Notes under the pieces: generated by a model
Databases searched by the model: none
What the model was told of the DNA's origin: nothing
The model's input: only the letters and a program-made list of their open reading frames with translations
Assembly: GCA_005884705.1 (NCBI GenBank)
Contig: VBAF01000133.1
Span: 1 to 7,377, forward strand
From: Alphaproteobacteria bacterium
Lineage (GTDB): Bacteria > Pseudomonadota > Alphaproteobacteria > Reyranellales > Reyranellaceae
Direction of reading: 5' to 3'
Length of the DNA: 7,377 nucleotides
Position numbers and translations under genes: made by a program
Part shown: positions 1-6,010 of the stretch, in pieces
Numbering within the stretch: the stretch's first letter is position 1
Layout: every line of letters starts with the position of its first letter

Positions 1-321
1 CTGCGCCATCGGCAGGCCGGCGGCGGCATTCGGCACCATCTTCGAGAGGTGCAGGGTGGCGCGAGCGCTCAACAGGCAATGGTCGTTGTTGACGAAGTTC
101 ACGTAGCCGTCGTCGAGGCGCTCGTGATAGGGCACGTGAGTGTAGGGACCATGGATGCGCACCGCCTCGCGCAGCATCTCCGGCAAGGGCCGACCGGCTT
201 TGACCAGCTTGTAGTAGGTCTCGCTCGCGCCTTTCTGGTCGCGGTCGAGGATGCGCTCCTCGAGCGCGGTATAGAGAGGGTCGGAACGCGTACTCGCAAG
301 GGACGCAGAATCAGGCGACAT
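1..321 (-). CDS. Unrecognised protein, N-terminal 107 residues (runs off the left edge)
   Basis: The frame is open from an ATG at 321 down to base 1 with no stop, so only the first 107 residues are visible and the C-terminus lies outside the window. The start is set by a GGAGG ribosome binding site five bases upstream. A further in-frame ATG at 345 falls inside the predicted -10 box and is therefore unlikely. The protein begins MSPDSASLAS and shows no signal peptide or membrane segment. The middle is rich in His, Tyr and Asn: HGPYTHVPYHER (57-68) and NFVNNDHCLLSARA (75-88), with H57, H62, H66, H81 and C82 as conceivable metal or substrate ligands. Codon use is normal for the window. The spacing of these motifs resembles conserved hypothetical proteins I associate loosely with alphaproteobacteria, but I cannot name a family or function. 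It lies 75 bp downstream of the minus-strand crotonase and could be partly co-transcribed with it, though it has its own promoter. Confidence 0.8.
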   Translation of the reverse strand, partial: MSPDSASLASTRSDPLYTALEERILDRDQKGASETYYKLVKAGRPLPEMLREAVRIHGPYTHVPYHERLDDGYVNFVNNDHCLLSARATLHLSKMVPNAAAGLPMAQ

Positions 322-343
322 GGGCACCTCCGACGAGGTCTGC

Positions 344-372
344 ATTAGACCCGCGCCGGACCGGCGTTCCAA
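344..372 (-). promoter_or_regulatory. Predicted sigma-70-type promoter with a palindromic operator in its spacer
   Basis: On the minus strand a -35 element TTGGAA (plus-strand 367-372) is followed by exactly 17 bases and then a -10 element TCTAAT (344-349). These match the consensus at 4/6 and 5/6 positions. The -10 box lies 22 bases before the ATG at 321, leaving a short leader that contains the GGAGG site. Bases 354-366 of the spacer form a perfect palindrome, CGCCGG-A-CCGGCG on the plus strand: 6-bp arms around one central base. A symmetric site between -35 and -10 is a typical place for a repressor or a MerR-like activator to bind. The assignment is from sequence only. Confidence 0.6.
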
Positions 373-384
373 GCCGCAATTGCA

Positions 385-394
385 CGGAATTCCG
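385..394. promoter_or_regulatory. 10-bp perfect palindrome CGGAATTCCG
   Basis: This perfect palindrome sits two bases beyond the stop codon of the minus-strand crotonase and 12 bases upstream of the -35 box of the leftmost gene. It could be an upstream operator half-site. Related CGGAA/TTCCG elements occur at 1253-1266 and 1277-1281 in the leader of the crotonase gene. It may also be chance, since it contains a common 6-bp palindrome. Confidence 0.3.
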
Positions 395-396
395 CA

Positions 397-1236
397 TCAG
401 GCGGCCCACGGACCGAAGGGCGGCATGTCCTTCGACGGCTTGAGCGGGAAAGCGGGCGGCCGCTTCTCGAAGAACGACTTGATGCCTTCCTGCGCGTCGG
501 CCCCGGCGGCGAGGTGGCCGACGCAGGCGACGTCGAGCGTCACCGCATCGAGCGGATCCTGCGCACCCATCATGCTCCACATCAGACGACGGTTGACCGC
601 GGCCGCGACCGCCGAGGAGCTGCCGGCGGCGAACTTTCTCGCCAGCGCCTGCGCTGCCGGCAGCAGGTCCTCGGGCGCATGGACGGAGCGCGCCAGGCCG
701 CCTTTCAGCGCTTCGTCGGCGCCGAACAGCTCGGCGGTCATCACCCATTCCTGCGCCTGCTGCATGCCGACCAGCCGTGGCAGGAACCAGGACGAGCCCG
801 CTTCCATCGCCATGCCGCGCTTGTTGAAGACGAAGCCGATCCTGGCCGCCGTCGACATCATGCGGATGTCCATCGGCAGGCACATGGTGATGCCCACTCC
901 CACGGCGGCACCGTTGATCGCCGCGACGATCGGCTTGAGGCAGTTGAAGATCGCGAGCGTGATCGATTCCTTCGGGTCTCGCTTCACCGGCTTGCTGCCG
1001 TCGTTCCAGACCTGGAAGGCGCCGCTGCCGCCCGAGATGTCGGCGCCGGCGCAGAAGGCGCGGCCCGCGCCGGTCACGACGATCGCCCGCACCTCGTCCA
1101 TCGTATTCACGCCGTGGAAGAAGTCGATCAGCTCGCGGCTCATGGCGGTGTCGAAGGCATTGAGCTTGTCTGGACGGTTGAGCGTCACGGTCATGACGCC
1201 GTCCTGCAGTTGCGTCAGCAAGGTCTCGTAAGGCAT
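397..1236 (-). CDS. Crotonase-fold enoyl-CoA hydratase/isomerase family protein (isomerase-like active site)
   Basis: A 279-residue protein of normal length for the crotonase superfamily, whose members act in the cytoplasm on acyl-CoA thioesters. Visible motifs are LNRPDKLNAF (19-28), the oxyanion-hole strand GRAFCAGADISG (58-69), the second oxyanion segment INGAAVGVG (107-115), and SSWFLPRLVG (148-157). The C-terminal FFEKRPPAFP (255-264) is typical of the family. Aligned by eye to rat mitochondrial hydratase, the two catalytic glutamates (Glu144, Glu164) are replaced by T117 and F137. Instead there is E145 in GMAMEAGSS, the position I place opposite the single catalytic Glu of yeast Eci1-type delta3,delta2-enoyl-CoA isomerases. 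Isomerisation or another non-hydratase reaction is therefore more likely; the substrate is unknown. The start chosen is the ATG at 1236, with GGAGGAG ten bases upstream; a longer frame from 1314 has no such support. It is transcribed divergently from the second crotonase. Confidence 0.9.
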   Translation of the reverse strand: MPYETLLTQLQDGVMTVTLNRPDKLNAFDTAMSRELIDFFHGVNTMDEVRAIVVTGAGRAFCAGADISGGSGAFQVWNDGSKPVKRDPKESITLAIFNCLKPIVAAINGAAVGVGITMCLPMDIRMMSTAARIGFVFNKRGMAMEAGSSWFLPRLVGMQQAQEWVMTAELFGADEALKGGLARSVHAPEDLLPAAQALARKFAAGSSSAVAAAVNRRLMWSMMGAQDPLDAVTLDVACVGHLAAGADAQEGIKSFFEKRPPAFPLKPSKDMPPFGPWAA

Positions 1237-1354
1237 AGGTCGGGCGCTCCTCCGGAAGGGGTTCCGCCACGCAAGACGGAATGCCGTTGCGCGGCCTCGG
1301 GCTTTGGGAAACATTCACCGCAACGGACGCGATCCGCAATCCCGGAGGAGATCC
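1237..1354. promoter_or_regulatory. Divergent intergenic region between the two crotonase genes, with inverted repeats
   Basis: These 118 bp must hold the starts of transcription for both flanking genes. A perfect 8-bp inverted repeat, CCGTTGCG at 1284-1291 and CGCAACGG at 1319-1326, is centred near the middle (1305) with 27 bases between the arms. A second set of symmetric elements lies nearer the minus-strand gene: CGGAA-GGGG-TTCCG (1253-1266) followed by CGGAA (1277-1281). The placement suits operators for a local regulator controlling both genes, but no regulator gene is in the window and I found no convincing -35/-10 pair on either strand. GGAGGAG ribosome binding sites occur at both ends (1344-1350 for the plus-strand gene). 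Confidence 0.4.
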
Positions 1355-2146
1355 ATGCCCGACCTGCTGAAGTCCGTCGAAGACGGCGTGATGAAGCTCA
1401 CCTTCAACCGGCCCGACGCGATGAACGCGCTCTCCCGCGACATGATGGGCGCGTTCAGCCAGTCGCTGGAGGAGGCGGCGGGCAGCCGCGACATCGGCTG
1501 CGTGGTGGTGCGCGGCGCGGGCGAGAAGGCGTTCTGCGCCGGCGGCGACGTGAAGTCGATGGCGGCCGGTCGCGACCAGGACAAGACGTTCGAGGACAAG
1601 GTCCACGACATCCGCGACCGCATGCGCGTCTCCGAGCTGCTGCACGAGATGGGCAAGCCGACCATCGCCATGGTGAACGGCGTCGCGGCGGGTGCGGGAC
1701 TTTCGATCGCGCTCGCGGCCGACATGCGCTTCGTGGCCAAAAGCGCGCGCATGACGACCGCCTTCGCCAAGGTCGGCTTCTCGGGCGACTTCGGCTCGCA
1801 CTATTTCCTGCACAAGCTGGTCGGAACGTCCAAGGCCCGCGAGCTCTACTTCACCGCCGAGATCCTGAACGCCGAGCAGATCGAGAAGCTCGGGCTCGCC
1901 AATCGGGTGATCGAGGACGACAAGCTCGACAGCGAGACCATGGGCTTCGCCAAGAAGCTCGCGGCCGGTCCGCGCGTGGCCTGGTGGCACGTCAAGAAGA
2001 ACATGAAGGTCGCGGAGGAGGGCAGCCTCGCCGAGGCGCTCGATTCGGAGGCGGCGCGCATGATCCGCACCGGCGAGACGGAGGACCACAAGGAAGCCGC
2101 CCGCGCCTTCGTCGAGAAGCGCGCGCCGGTGTTCAAGGGCTACTGA
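1355..2146 (+). CDS. Crotonase-fold enoyl-CoA hydratase/isomerase family protein (Asp-type active site)
   Basis: A 263-residue crotonase. The start at ATG 1355 has GGAGGAG four bases upstream; a longer frame from 1304 is rejected because it lacks a binding site. Motifs in order: LTFNRPDAMNALS (15-27), oxyanion-hole AFCAGGDV (59-66), VNGVAAGAG (107-115), the GFSGDFGSHYFLHKLVG segment (141-157), ARELYFTAEILNAEQ (161-175) and the terminal FVEKRAPVFKGY (252-263). The hydratase glutamates Glu144 and Glu164 are replaced by S117 and F137. D145 in SGDFGS aligns with the catalytic Asp of 4-chlorobenzoyl-CoA dehalogenase (Asp145) and, I believe, with Asp136 of PaaG-type isomerases. The dehalogenase His90 has no counterpart, so a PaaG-like isomerase or another acyl-CoA role fits better. 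The 3' end overlaps the convergent permease gene by 14 bp. Family assignment is firm; the substrate is not. Confidence 0.9.
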   Translation: MPDLLKSVEDGVMKLTFNRPDAMNALSRDMMGAFSQSLEEAAGSRDIGCVVVRGAGEKAFCAGGDVKSMAAGRDQDKTFEDKVHDIRDRMRVSELLHEMGKPTIAMVNGVAAGAGLSIALAADMRFVAKSARMTTAFAKVGFSGDFGSHYFLHKLVGTSKARELYFTAEILNAEQIEKLGLANRVIEDDKLDSETMGFAKKLAAGPRVAWWHVKKNMKVAEEGSLAEALDSEAARMIRTGETEDHKEAARAFVEKRAPVFKGY

Positions 2147-3056
2147 ACCGCCGCTTCACCGCGCCGGCGATGCCGTTGGGCATCGCCACGATCGCGCCGA
2201 TCAGCAGCAGGGCATAGAGCAGGGCGGACAGGCCCTTGCCGAGGCCGGCGACCAGGCCGGGCAGGAACTCCAGCACCAGCCCGCCGACGACCGCGCCGGC
2301 GATCGAATTCATGCCGCCCACCACCAGGCCGAACAGCATCTGGACCGACAGCGCGAAGTTGTAGCTGGCCGGGCCGACATAGCCGTACTGCATGGCCGAG
2401 AGGCAGCCCGCCAGGGCGAGATAGCCGCCGGCCAGCCCGACCGCGACCGCGCGCGTGCCGGTGACATCGATGCCCTGCGCGGCCGCGGCGAGATCATGGT
2501 CGCGCGTGGCGAGCAGGGCGCGGCCCGAGCGGCTGGCGATGATGTTGGCGGCCAACCAGGCGCCGCCGCCTAGCAACGCCAGGCTCTGGAAGAACAGCCA
2601 GCGGTCGCTGCTGTGGAAATCGACGGGCGCGGCCGGCAGGTCGAGATAGAGGCCCTGCACGCCGCCAGTCCACTGCTCGATCAGCCGCCAGCGCAAGAGC
2701 TGCGGGAAGGCGATGGCGAGCGCATAGCCGATCAGCGCCTGGGTCCAGAGATCATGGCGGCCGGCAACGCGGCCCAGCCCGTAGCCCGCGGCGTAGCCGA
2801 CCAGCGGCGCGACCAGCAGGGCGCAATAGACCGAAAGTGCCGTATGGGTTGCCAGAAGCGCCGCGCAATAGCCGCCCATGCCGAATAGGGCGGCCTGGGC
2901 GAAGGAGAACTGGCCGCTCACGCCGCACAGCAGGACCAGCCCGATCAGCGCCAGCGCCCAGATCGCGGCCTGGGTGAACTGGAAGACGATGAAGTCGGGG
3001 AAGCAGAAGGAGAGGGCGGCCGCTGCCACGAAGCCCATGGTCCACACGGTCCGCAT
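2133..3056 (-). CDS. LivM-like branched-chain amino acid ABC transporter permease, apparently orphan
   Basis: A 307-residue inner-membrane permease, close to the usual LivM length, with about eight to nine hydrophobic segments (for example around 8-26, 30-45, 55-70, 76-95, 106-121, 157-173, 203-222, 236-262 and 279-292). Family marks are GVSGQFSFAQAALFGMGGY (45-63), a cytoplasmic coupling loop SRSGRALLATRDHDLAAAAQGID (175-197) that would contact the ATPase, and GYVGPASYNFALS (225-237) with GGMNSIAGAVVGG (247-259). The region where LivM proteins usually read LRGxYLA (here about 96-110) looks degenerate. The start ATG at 3056 has no good binding site; a second ATG at 3038 is possible. No LivH, LivF, LivG or binding-protein gene adjoins it: the 3' end overlaps a convergent gene and the 5' neighbour is divergent. 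It must either be a lone permease working with subunits made elsewhere or be a relic. Confidence 0.85.
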   Translation of the reverse strand: MRTVWTMGFVAAAALSFCFPDFIVFQFTQAAIWALALIGLVLLCGVSGQFSFAQAALFGMGGYCAALLATHTALSVYCALLVAPLVGYAAGYGLGRVAGRHDLWTQALIGYALAIAFPQLLRWRLIEQWTGGVQGLYLDLPAAPVDFHSSDRWLFFQSLALLGGGAWLAANIIASRSGRALLATRDHDLAAAAQGIDVTGTRAVAVGLAGGYLALAGCLSAMQYGYVGPASYNFALSVQMLFGLVVGGMNSIAGAVVGGLVLEFLPGLVAGLGKGLSALLYALLLIGAIVAMPNGIAGAVKRRFSSP

Positions 3057-3098
3057 GGGGCTACCATAGGCCGGATAACAAGAGAATTGGAGGGAGTG
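3057..3098. promoter_or_regulatory. 42-bp gap between divergent permease and VOC genes
   Basis: This gap separates two start codons that face away from each other, so any promoters must extend into the coding ends. The only clear element is the ribosome binding site GGAGG at 3089-3093, five bases before the VOC start at 3099. It fixes that ATG over the upstream TTG at 3087. I see no convincing -35/-10 pair; TTGTTATCC on the minus strand (around 3073-3081) and GATAACA on the plus strand are weak candidates. Confidence 0.4.
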
Positions 3099-3866
3099 AT
3101 GAAGCTCAGACAGGTCGTTTTCGTCTGCAAGGACCTCGAGGGCAACGCTCGGGAGCTGTGCGAGACGCTGGGCATCGAAGTCGCCTACCGCGATCCCGGC
3201 GTCGGCAAGTGGGGACTCGCCAATGTGGTCTGCCCGACCGGCCACGACTTCCTCGAGATCGTATCACCGACCCAGGAAGGCACCTCGGCGGGCCGTTACA
3301 TCCAGCGCCGCAAGGGCGATGGCGGCTACATGGTGATCCTGCAGGTGGCCGACGCGGTCAAGGAGCGCGAGCGCATCACGGCGCTCGGCGTTCGCGCGGT
3401 CGAGAAGAAGGACCTGCCCGAATACAAGTACACCCACTTCCATCCGTCTGACACGGCTGGCGTGCTGCTGTCGATCGACCAGACCGTGGCGCCGGCGGGC
3501 GTCGATCCGAAATTGTGGTGGCCGCCGGCCGCCAAGGACTGGCTGCCCCATGCCAAGTCCAACGTGACCAATGGACTGGGCGGCGTGGAGATCCAGGCGG
3601 AAGATCCCGATGCTGCGGCGGCGCTGTGGTCGAAGATCCTGGCCCGCCCAGTCGAGGGCGATATCATCCGCCTCGACGACGACGGCGAGATCCGCTTCGT
3701 GCCGATCGCCGACGATCGCGGGCCGGGCGTGTCGGCGTTCGACGTCAAGATCGTCGACCGTCAGGCGGTGCTGGACAGAGCCCACAAGCGCCACCATCCG
3801 CCGGCCCACGTTCCCTCGAGCCCGGCCCAGATCGAGCTGTGCGGCTGTCGCATCAACCTCGTATGA
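3099..3866 (+). CDS. VOC-superfamily (glyoxalase/dioxygenase-like) protein
   Basis: A 255-residue protein starting at ATG 3099 with a strong ribosome binding site. The N-terminal half (1-127) has the beta-alpha-beta-beta-beta layout of the vicinal oxygen chelate superfamily: strand and helix KLRQVVFVCKDLEGNARELCETLG (2-25), then HDFLEIVSP (49-57) with E53 as a likely metal ligand, and the strand pair GGYMVILQVAD (75-85) and THFHPSDTAGVLLSIDQ (112-128) with H113/H115 nearby. A second, weaker repeat follows from LGGVEIQAEDPDAAAALWSKIL (160-181) to the C-terminal QIELCGCRINLV (244-255). The superfamily includes glyoxalase I, ring-cleaving dioxygenases and epimerases; I cannot choose a reaction. 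Its stop overlaps the GST start (ATGA), so the two are probably translated together and may act on the same glutathione-linked or electrophilic substrate. That link is inference. Confidence 0.85.
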   Translation: MKLRQVVFVCKDLEGNARELCETLGIEVAYRDPGVGKWGLANVVCPTGHDFLEIVSPTQEGTSAGRYIQRRKGDGGYMVILQVADAVKERERITALGVRAVEKKDLPEYKYTHFHPSDTAGVLLSIDQTVAPAGVDPKLWWPPAAKDWLPHAKSNVTNGLGGVEIQAEDPDAAAALWSKILARPVEGDIIRLDDDGEIRFVPIADDRGPGVSAFDVKIVDRQAVLDRAHKRHHPPAHVPSSPAQIELCGCRINLV

Positions 3867-4609
3867 GGCCGTTGCGGATCGTCGGCAGCTACCTGTCGCC
3901 CTATGTGCGGAAGGTCCTGGTGTGCCTCGAGATCAAGGGCATCGCCTACGAGGTCGACCATCTGGTGCCGTTCTTCGGCAACGATCGGTTCTCGGAGCTC
4001 AGCCCGCTGCGGCGCATCCCGGTTCTGGTCGACGGCGATCTGGTACTGACCGACTCCTCGGTGATCTGCCAGTACCTCGAGGACCTGCAGGCCGCACCGC
4101 CGCTCCTGCCGGCCGACATCCGCGACCGGGCGCGCGCCCGTTGGCTCGAGGAGTTCGCCGACACCCGCATGGGCGACGTCTTCATCTGGCGGCTGTTCAA
4201 CCAGATCGCCATCCGCCCGTCGGTGTGGGGCGAGAAGGGCGATCGCGCGCTGGTCGACAAGACCCTCAAGGAGGAGGTCCCGGCGGTGCTCGACTATCTC
4301 GAGGCCGAGGCGCCGGCCGACGGCTTCCGCTTCGGCGCCCTGGGGCTGGCCGACATCGCGCCGGCTTGTTTCTTCCGCAACGCCGCCTGGGTGCGCGTCC
4401 AGATCGATGCCGCCAAGTGGCCGCGCGCCTCGGCCTGGATGGGGCGCACCCTGGCGACGCCGGCCTTCGCCAAGCTCGCCGCGCTCGAGGACGCGATCCT
4501 GCGCACGCCGATCGGCGAGCAGCGCGACAAGCTCCTGAGTCTCGGTGCGCCGGTCAGCGCCGAGACGCTCGCCGCCGCGCAGCCGCGGCGCGGCCCTATG
4601 TCGGTCTAG
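3863..4609 (+). CDS. Glutathione S-transferase family protein
   Basis: A 248-residue soluble protein with an N-terminal thioredoxin-fold domain (about 3-78) and an all-helical C-terminal domain (about 85-225). The first turn reads SYLSPYVRKV (9-18), placing a Ser (S12, or S9) and Tyr where GST catalytic residues sit. RIPVLVDGDLVLTDSSVICQYLED covers 51-74, with the cis-proline P53 and the glutathione gamma-glutamyl-binding pair D64-S65. GLADIAPACFF (161-171) matches the conserved helical N-capping region. The order thioredoxin fold, S/T-D-S, YLE is typical of bacterial zeta/theta-like or stringent starvation-like GSTs; the class is uncertain. The start is the ATG inside the VOC stop (4-bp overlap) with no obvious binding site, so translation is probably coupled to the VOC gene. 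The last 30 residues extend beyond the domain. Confidence 0.9.
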   Translation: MRPLRIVGSYLSPYVRKVLVCLEIKGIAYEVDHLVPFFGNDRFSELSPLRRIPVLVDGDLVLTDSSVICQYLEDLQAAPPLLPADIRDRARARWLEEFADTRMGDVFIWRLFNQIAIRPSVWGEKGDRALVDKTLKEEVPAVLDYLEAEAPADGFRFGALGLADIAPACFFRNAAWVRVQIDAAKWPRASAWMGRTLATPAFAKLAALEDAILRTPIGEQRDKLLSLGAPVSAETLAAAQPRRGPMSV

Positions 4610-4618
4610 CGGGCGGCG

Positions 4619-5017
4619 GTGTCGGCCTTCGCCGTCGGCCAGGTTGGGGGTGCACTGCTGATCGGCGCGCTCGGTGGCACCTTCGTCAACGCTTCGTCGA
4701 TCCTGAGTTTCGCCATCGCCATGGGCGTCGGCGCCTTGGCGAGCGTCATGATCTGCCGCATCTGGCCGGGCTGGGATGGGTCGGGCTGGCAACTGTGGTT
4801 GGTCGGCGCGCTGGCCAATCCGCTGTTGCTGGTGGCGCTCGCCTTCTCGGCGGACGCTACGGATTGCGTGATCGGCAAGGCCAAAGGGCCGACCTGCCTG
4901 TTCGGCGACATCGGCCCGCTGGTGGTCGGCGTCTGCCTGCTGCCGCCGCTGATCGGGCTCGGCCTGCGGTTGCTGCTGCGGCCTACGCCGCCACCGCCTG
5001 GCTCAGCCGGCCTTTGA
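4619..5017 (+). CDS. Small hypothetical membrane protein, 132 residues
   Basis: I do not recognise a family. The frame begins with GTG at 4619, nine bases after the GST stop and in the same frame. The binding site is poor (GGGCGGCGG), so translation by coupling to the GST gene is likely. GC3-rich codons throughout argue that it is real. Hydrophobic stretches lie at about 9-24, 27-47, 60-77 and 99-120, giving probably four membrane segments. A Trp-rich loop WPGWDGSGWQLW (49-60) sits between the second and third. The loop between the third and fourth contains C83 and C93, ten residues apart and able to form a disulfide if periplasmic. The tail is RPTPPPPGSAGL. The last 35 bp overlap the convergent nitronate monooxygenase gene. 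It is the third member of the VOC-GST cluster; a membrane role in that pathway is only a guess. Confidence 0.7.
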   Translation: MSAFAVGQVGGALLIGALGGTFVNASSILSFAIAMGVGALASVMICRIWPGWDGSGWQLWLVGALANPLLLVALAFSADATDCVIGKAKGPTCLFGDIGPLVVGVCLLPPLIGLGLRLLLRPTPPPPGSAGL

Positions 5018-5957
5018 TCATCGCCTCGGCCTCGCCGACGATACGCTCGACCAACTCCTTGCAGGTCGGGATGTCGTGGATCAGGCCCATGCAGGTGCCG
5101 GCCGACCACACGCCGTGCTCCATGTCGCCAGTCTCGTAGACCACGCGGCCCTTGGCGCCCGAGACGATCGGGCCGATCTCCTGGATGGTCTTGCCCTCGG
5201 TCTCCATCTCGATCGCCTTCTTGGCGACGGAGTTGCCGTAGACGCGGCTGGTGTTGCGCATGGTGCGGAAGATCAGCGAGGTCGCGCGCTCGTCCGACGA
5301 GACGATCGTCTCCTTTACTTTCTGGTGGATCGGCGCTTCCCGCGTCGCCATGAAGCGCGTGCCCATGTTGATGCCTTCGCAGCCCAGCGCCAATGCGGCC
5401 ACCAGACCGCGCGCGTCGGCGAAACCGCCCGAGGCGAGCATCGGGATCTTGATCACGTTCGCGGCGGCGGGCAGCAGCACCAGGTTCGGCACGTCGTCCT
5501 CGCCGGGATGGCCAGCGCATTCGAAGCCGTCCATCGAGATCGCATCGACGCCGGCCTTCTCGGCCGAAATTCCGTGCCGCACCGAGGTACATTTGTGGAT
5601 CACCTTGATGCCGGCTTCCTTGAACTTCGGGAGAAAGGGCTTGGGGTTGTTGCCCGCGGTCTCGACGATCTTCACGCCCGACTGGACGATGGCGTCCATG
5701 TACTCGCCGTAGGGCCGCGGCACGAGCGTCGGCAGGATGGTGAGGTTCACGCCGAACGGCTGGTCCGTCATCTCGCGGCAGCGCTTGATCTCCTTGCTGA
5801 GATCCTCCGGCGTCGGCTGGGTAAGGCCGGTCAGGATGCCGAGCGCACCGGCGTTGGACACCGCCGAGGCAAGCTCGGCGCGGCCGACCCATTGCATGCC
5901 GCCCTGCACGATCGGGTGCTTGATGCCGAACATCTCGGTGAAGCGCGTCTTGATCAT
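4983..5957 (-). CDS. Nitronate monooxygenase family FMN protein (2-nitropropane dioxygenase type)
   Basis: A 324-residue TIM-barrel flavoprotein of normal family length. The N-terminus has KHPIVQGGMQWVG (13-25), the conserved flavin-edge motif. GFECAGHPGEDD (144-155) contains the catalytic-base histidine, H150, equivalent to the His of the family motif GxExGGH. LASGGFAD (174-181) and GCEGINMGTRF (192-202) form the FMN phosphate site. The family oxidises alkyl nitronates, including toxic propionate 3-nitronate, to carbonyl compounds and nitrite; related members have other substrates, so the exact one is uncertain. The start ATG at 5957 has a modest GGGGA site about ten bases upstream; longer readings run through the palindrome and are rejected. 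The gene is convergent with the membrane protein gene, overlapping it by 35 bp, and lies downstream of the osmC remnant in the same direction. Confidence 0.92.
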   Translation of the reverse strand: MIKTRFTEMFGIKHPIVQGGMQWVGRAELASAVSNAGALGILTGLTQPTPEDLSKEIKRCREMTDQPFGVNLTILPTLVPRPYGEYMDAIVQSGVKIVETAGNNPKPFLPKFKEAGIKVIHKCTSVRHGISAEKAGVDAISMDGFECAGHPGEDDVPNLVLLPAAANVIKIPMLASGGFADARGLVAALALGCEGINMGTRFMATREAPIHQKVKETIVSSDERATSLIFRTMRNTSRVYGNSVAKKAIEMETEGKTIQEIGPIVSGAKGRVVYETGDMEHGVWSAGTCMGLIHDIPTCKELVERIVGEAEAMIKGRLSQAVAA

Positions 5958-6010
5958 CTGCCGATTTTCCCCGCGGCTGCGTCTGTGGCTGCCAGCTGTA
6001 GCGCATCTTT

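Noticed and set aside
1355..2146. The plus-strand crotonase as a 4-chlorobenzoyl-CoA dehalogenase
   Set aside because: Only the Asp145 equivalent is shared; the His90 base and the Trp at 137 are absent (Phe137), and no ligase or thioesterase genes are nearby.
311..2217. Long open frames of 592 residues (minus, 311-2089) and 567 residues (plus, 514-2217) across both crotonase genes
   Set aside because: They are Arg/Gly/Ala-rich translations of the wrong frames of clear crotonase genes, with no family motifs or ribosome binding sites; such shadows are common at high GC.
3057..3245. N-terminal extension of the permease to 3245
   Set aside because: It would overlap the VOC gene on the opposite strand, and the added residues are non-hydrophobic and unlike the family.
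3571..6006. Long frames at 3571-5139 (plus), 3761-4792 (minus) and 4606-6006 (minus)
   Set aside because: They are out-of-frame shadows of the GST, membrane protein and nitronate monooxygenase genes, with arginine-rich low-complexity translations.
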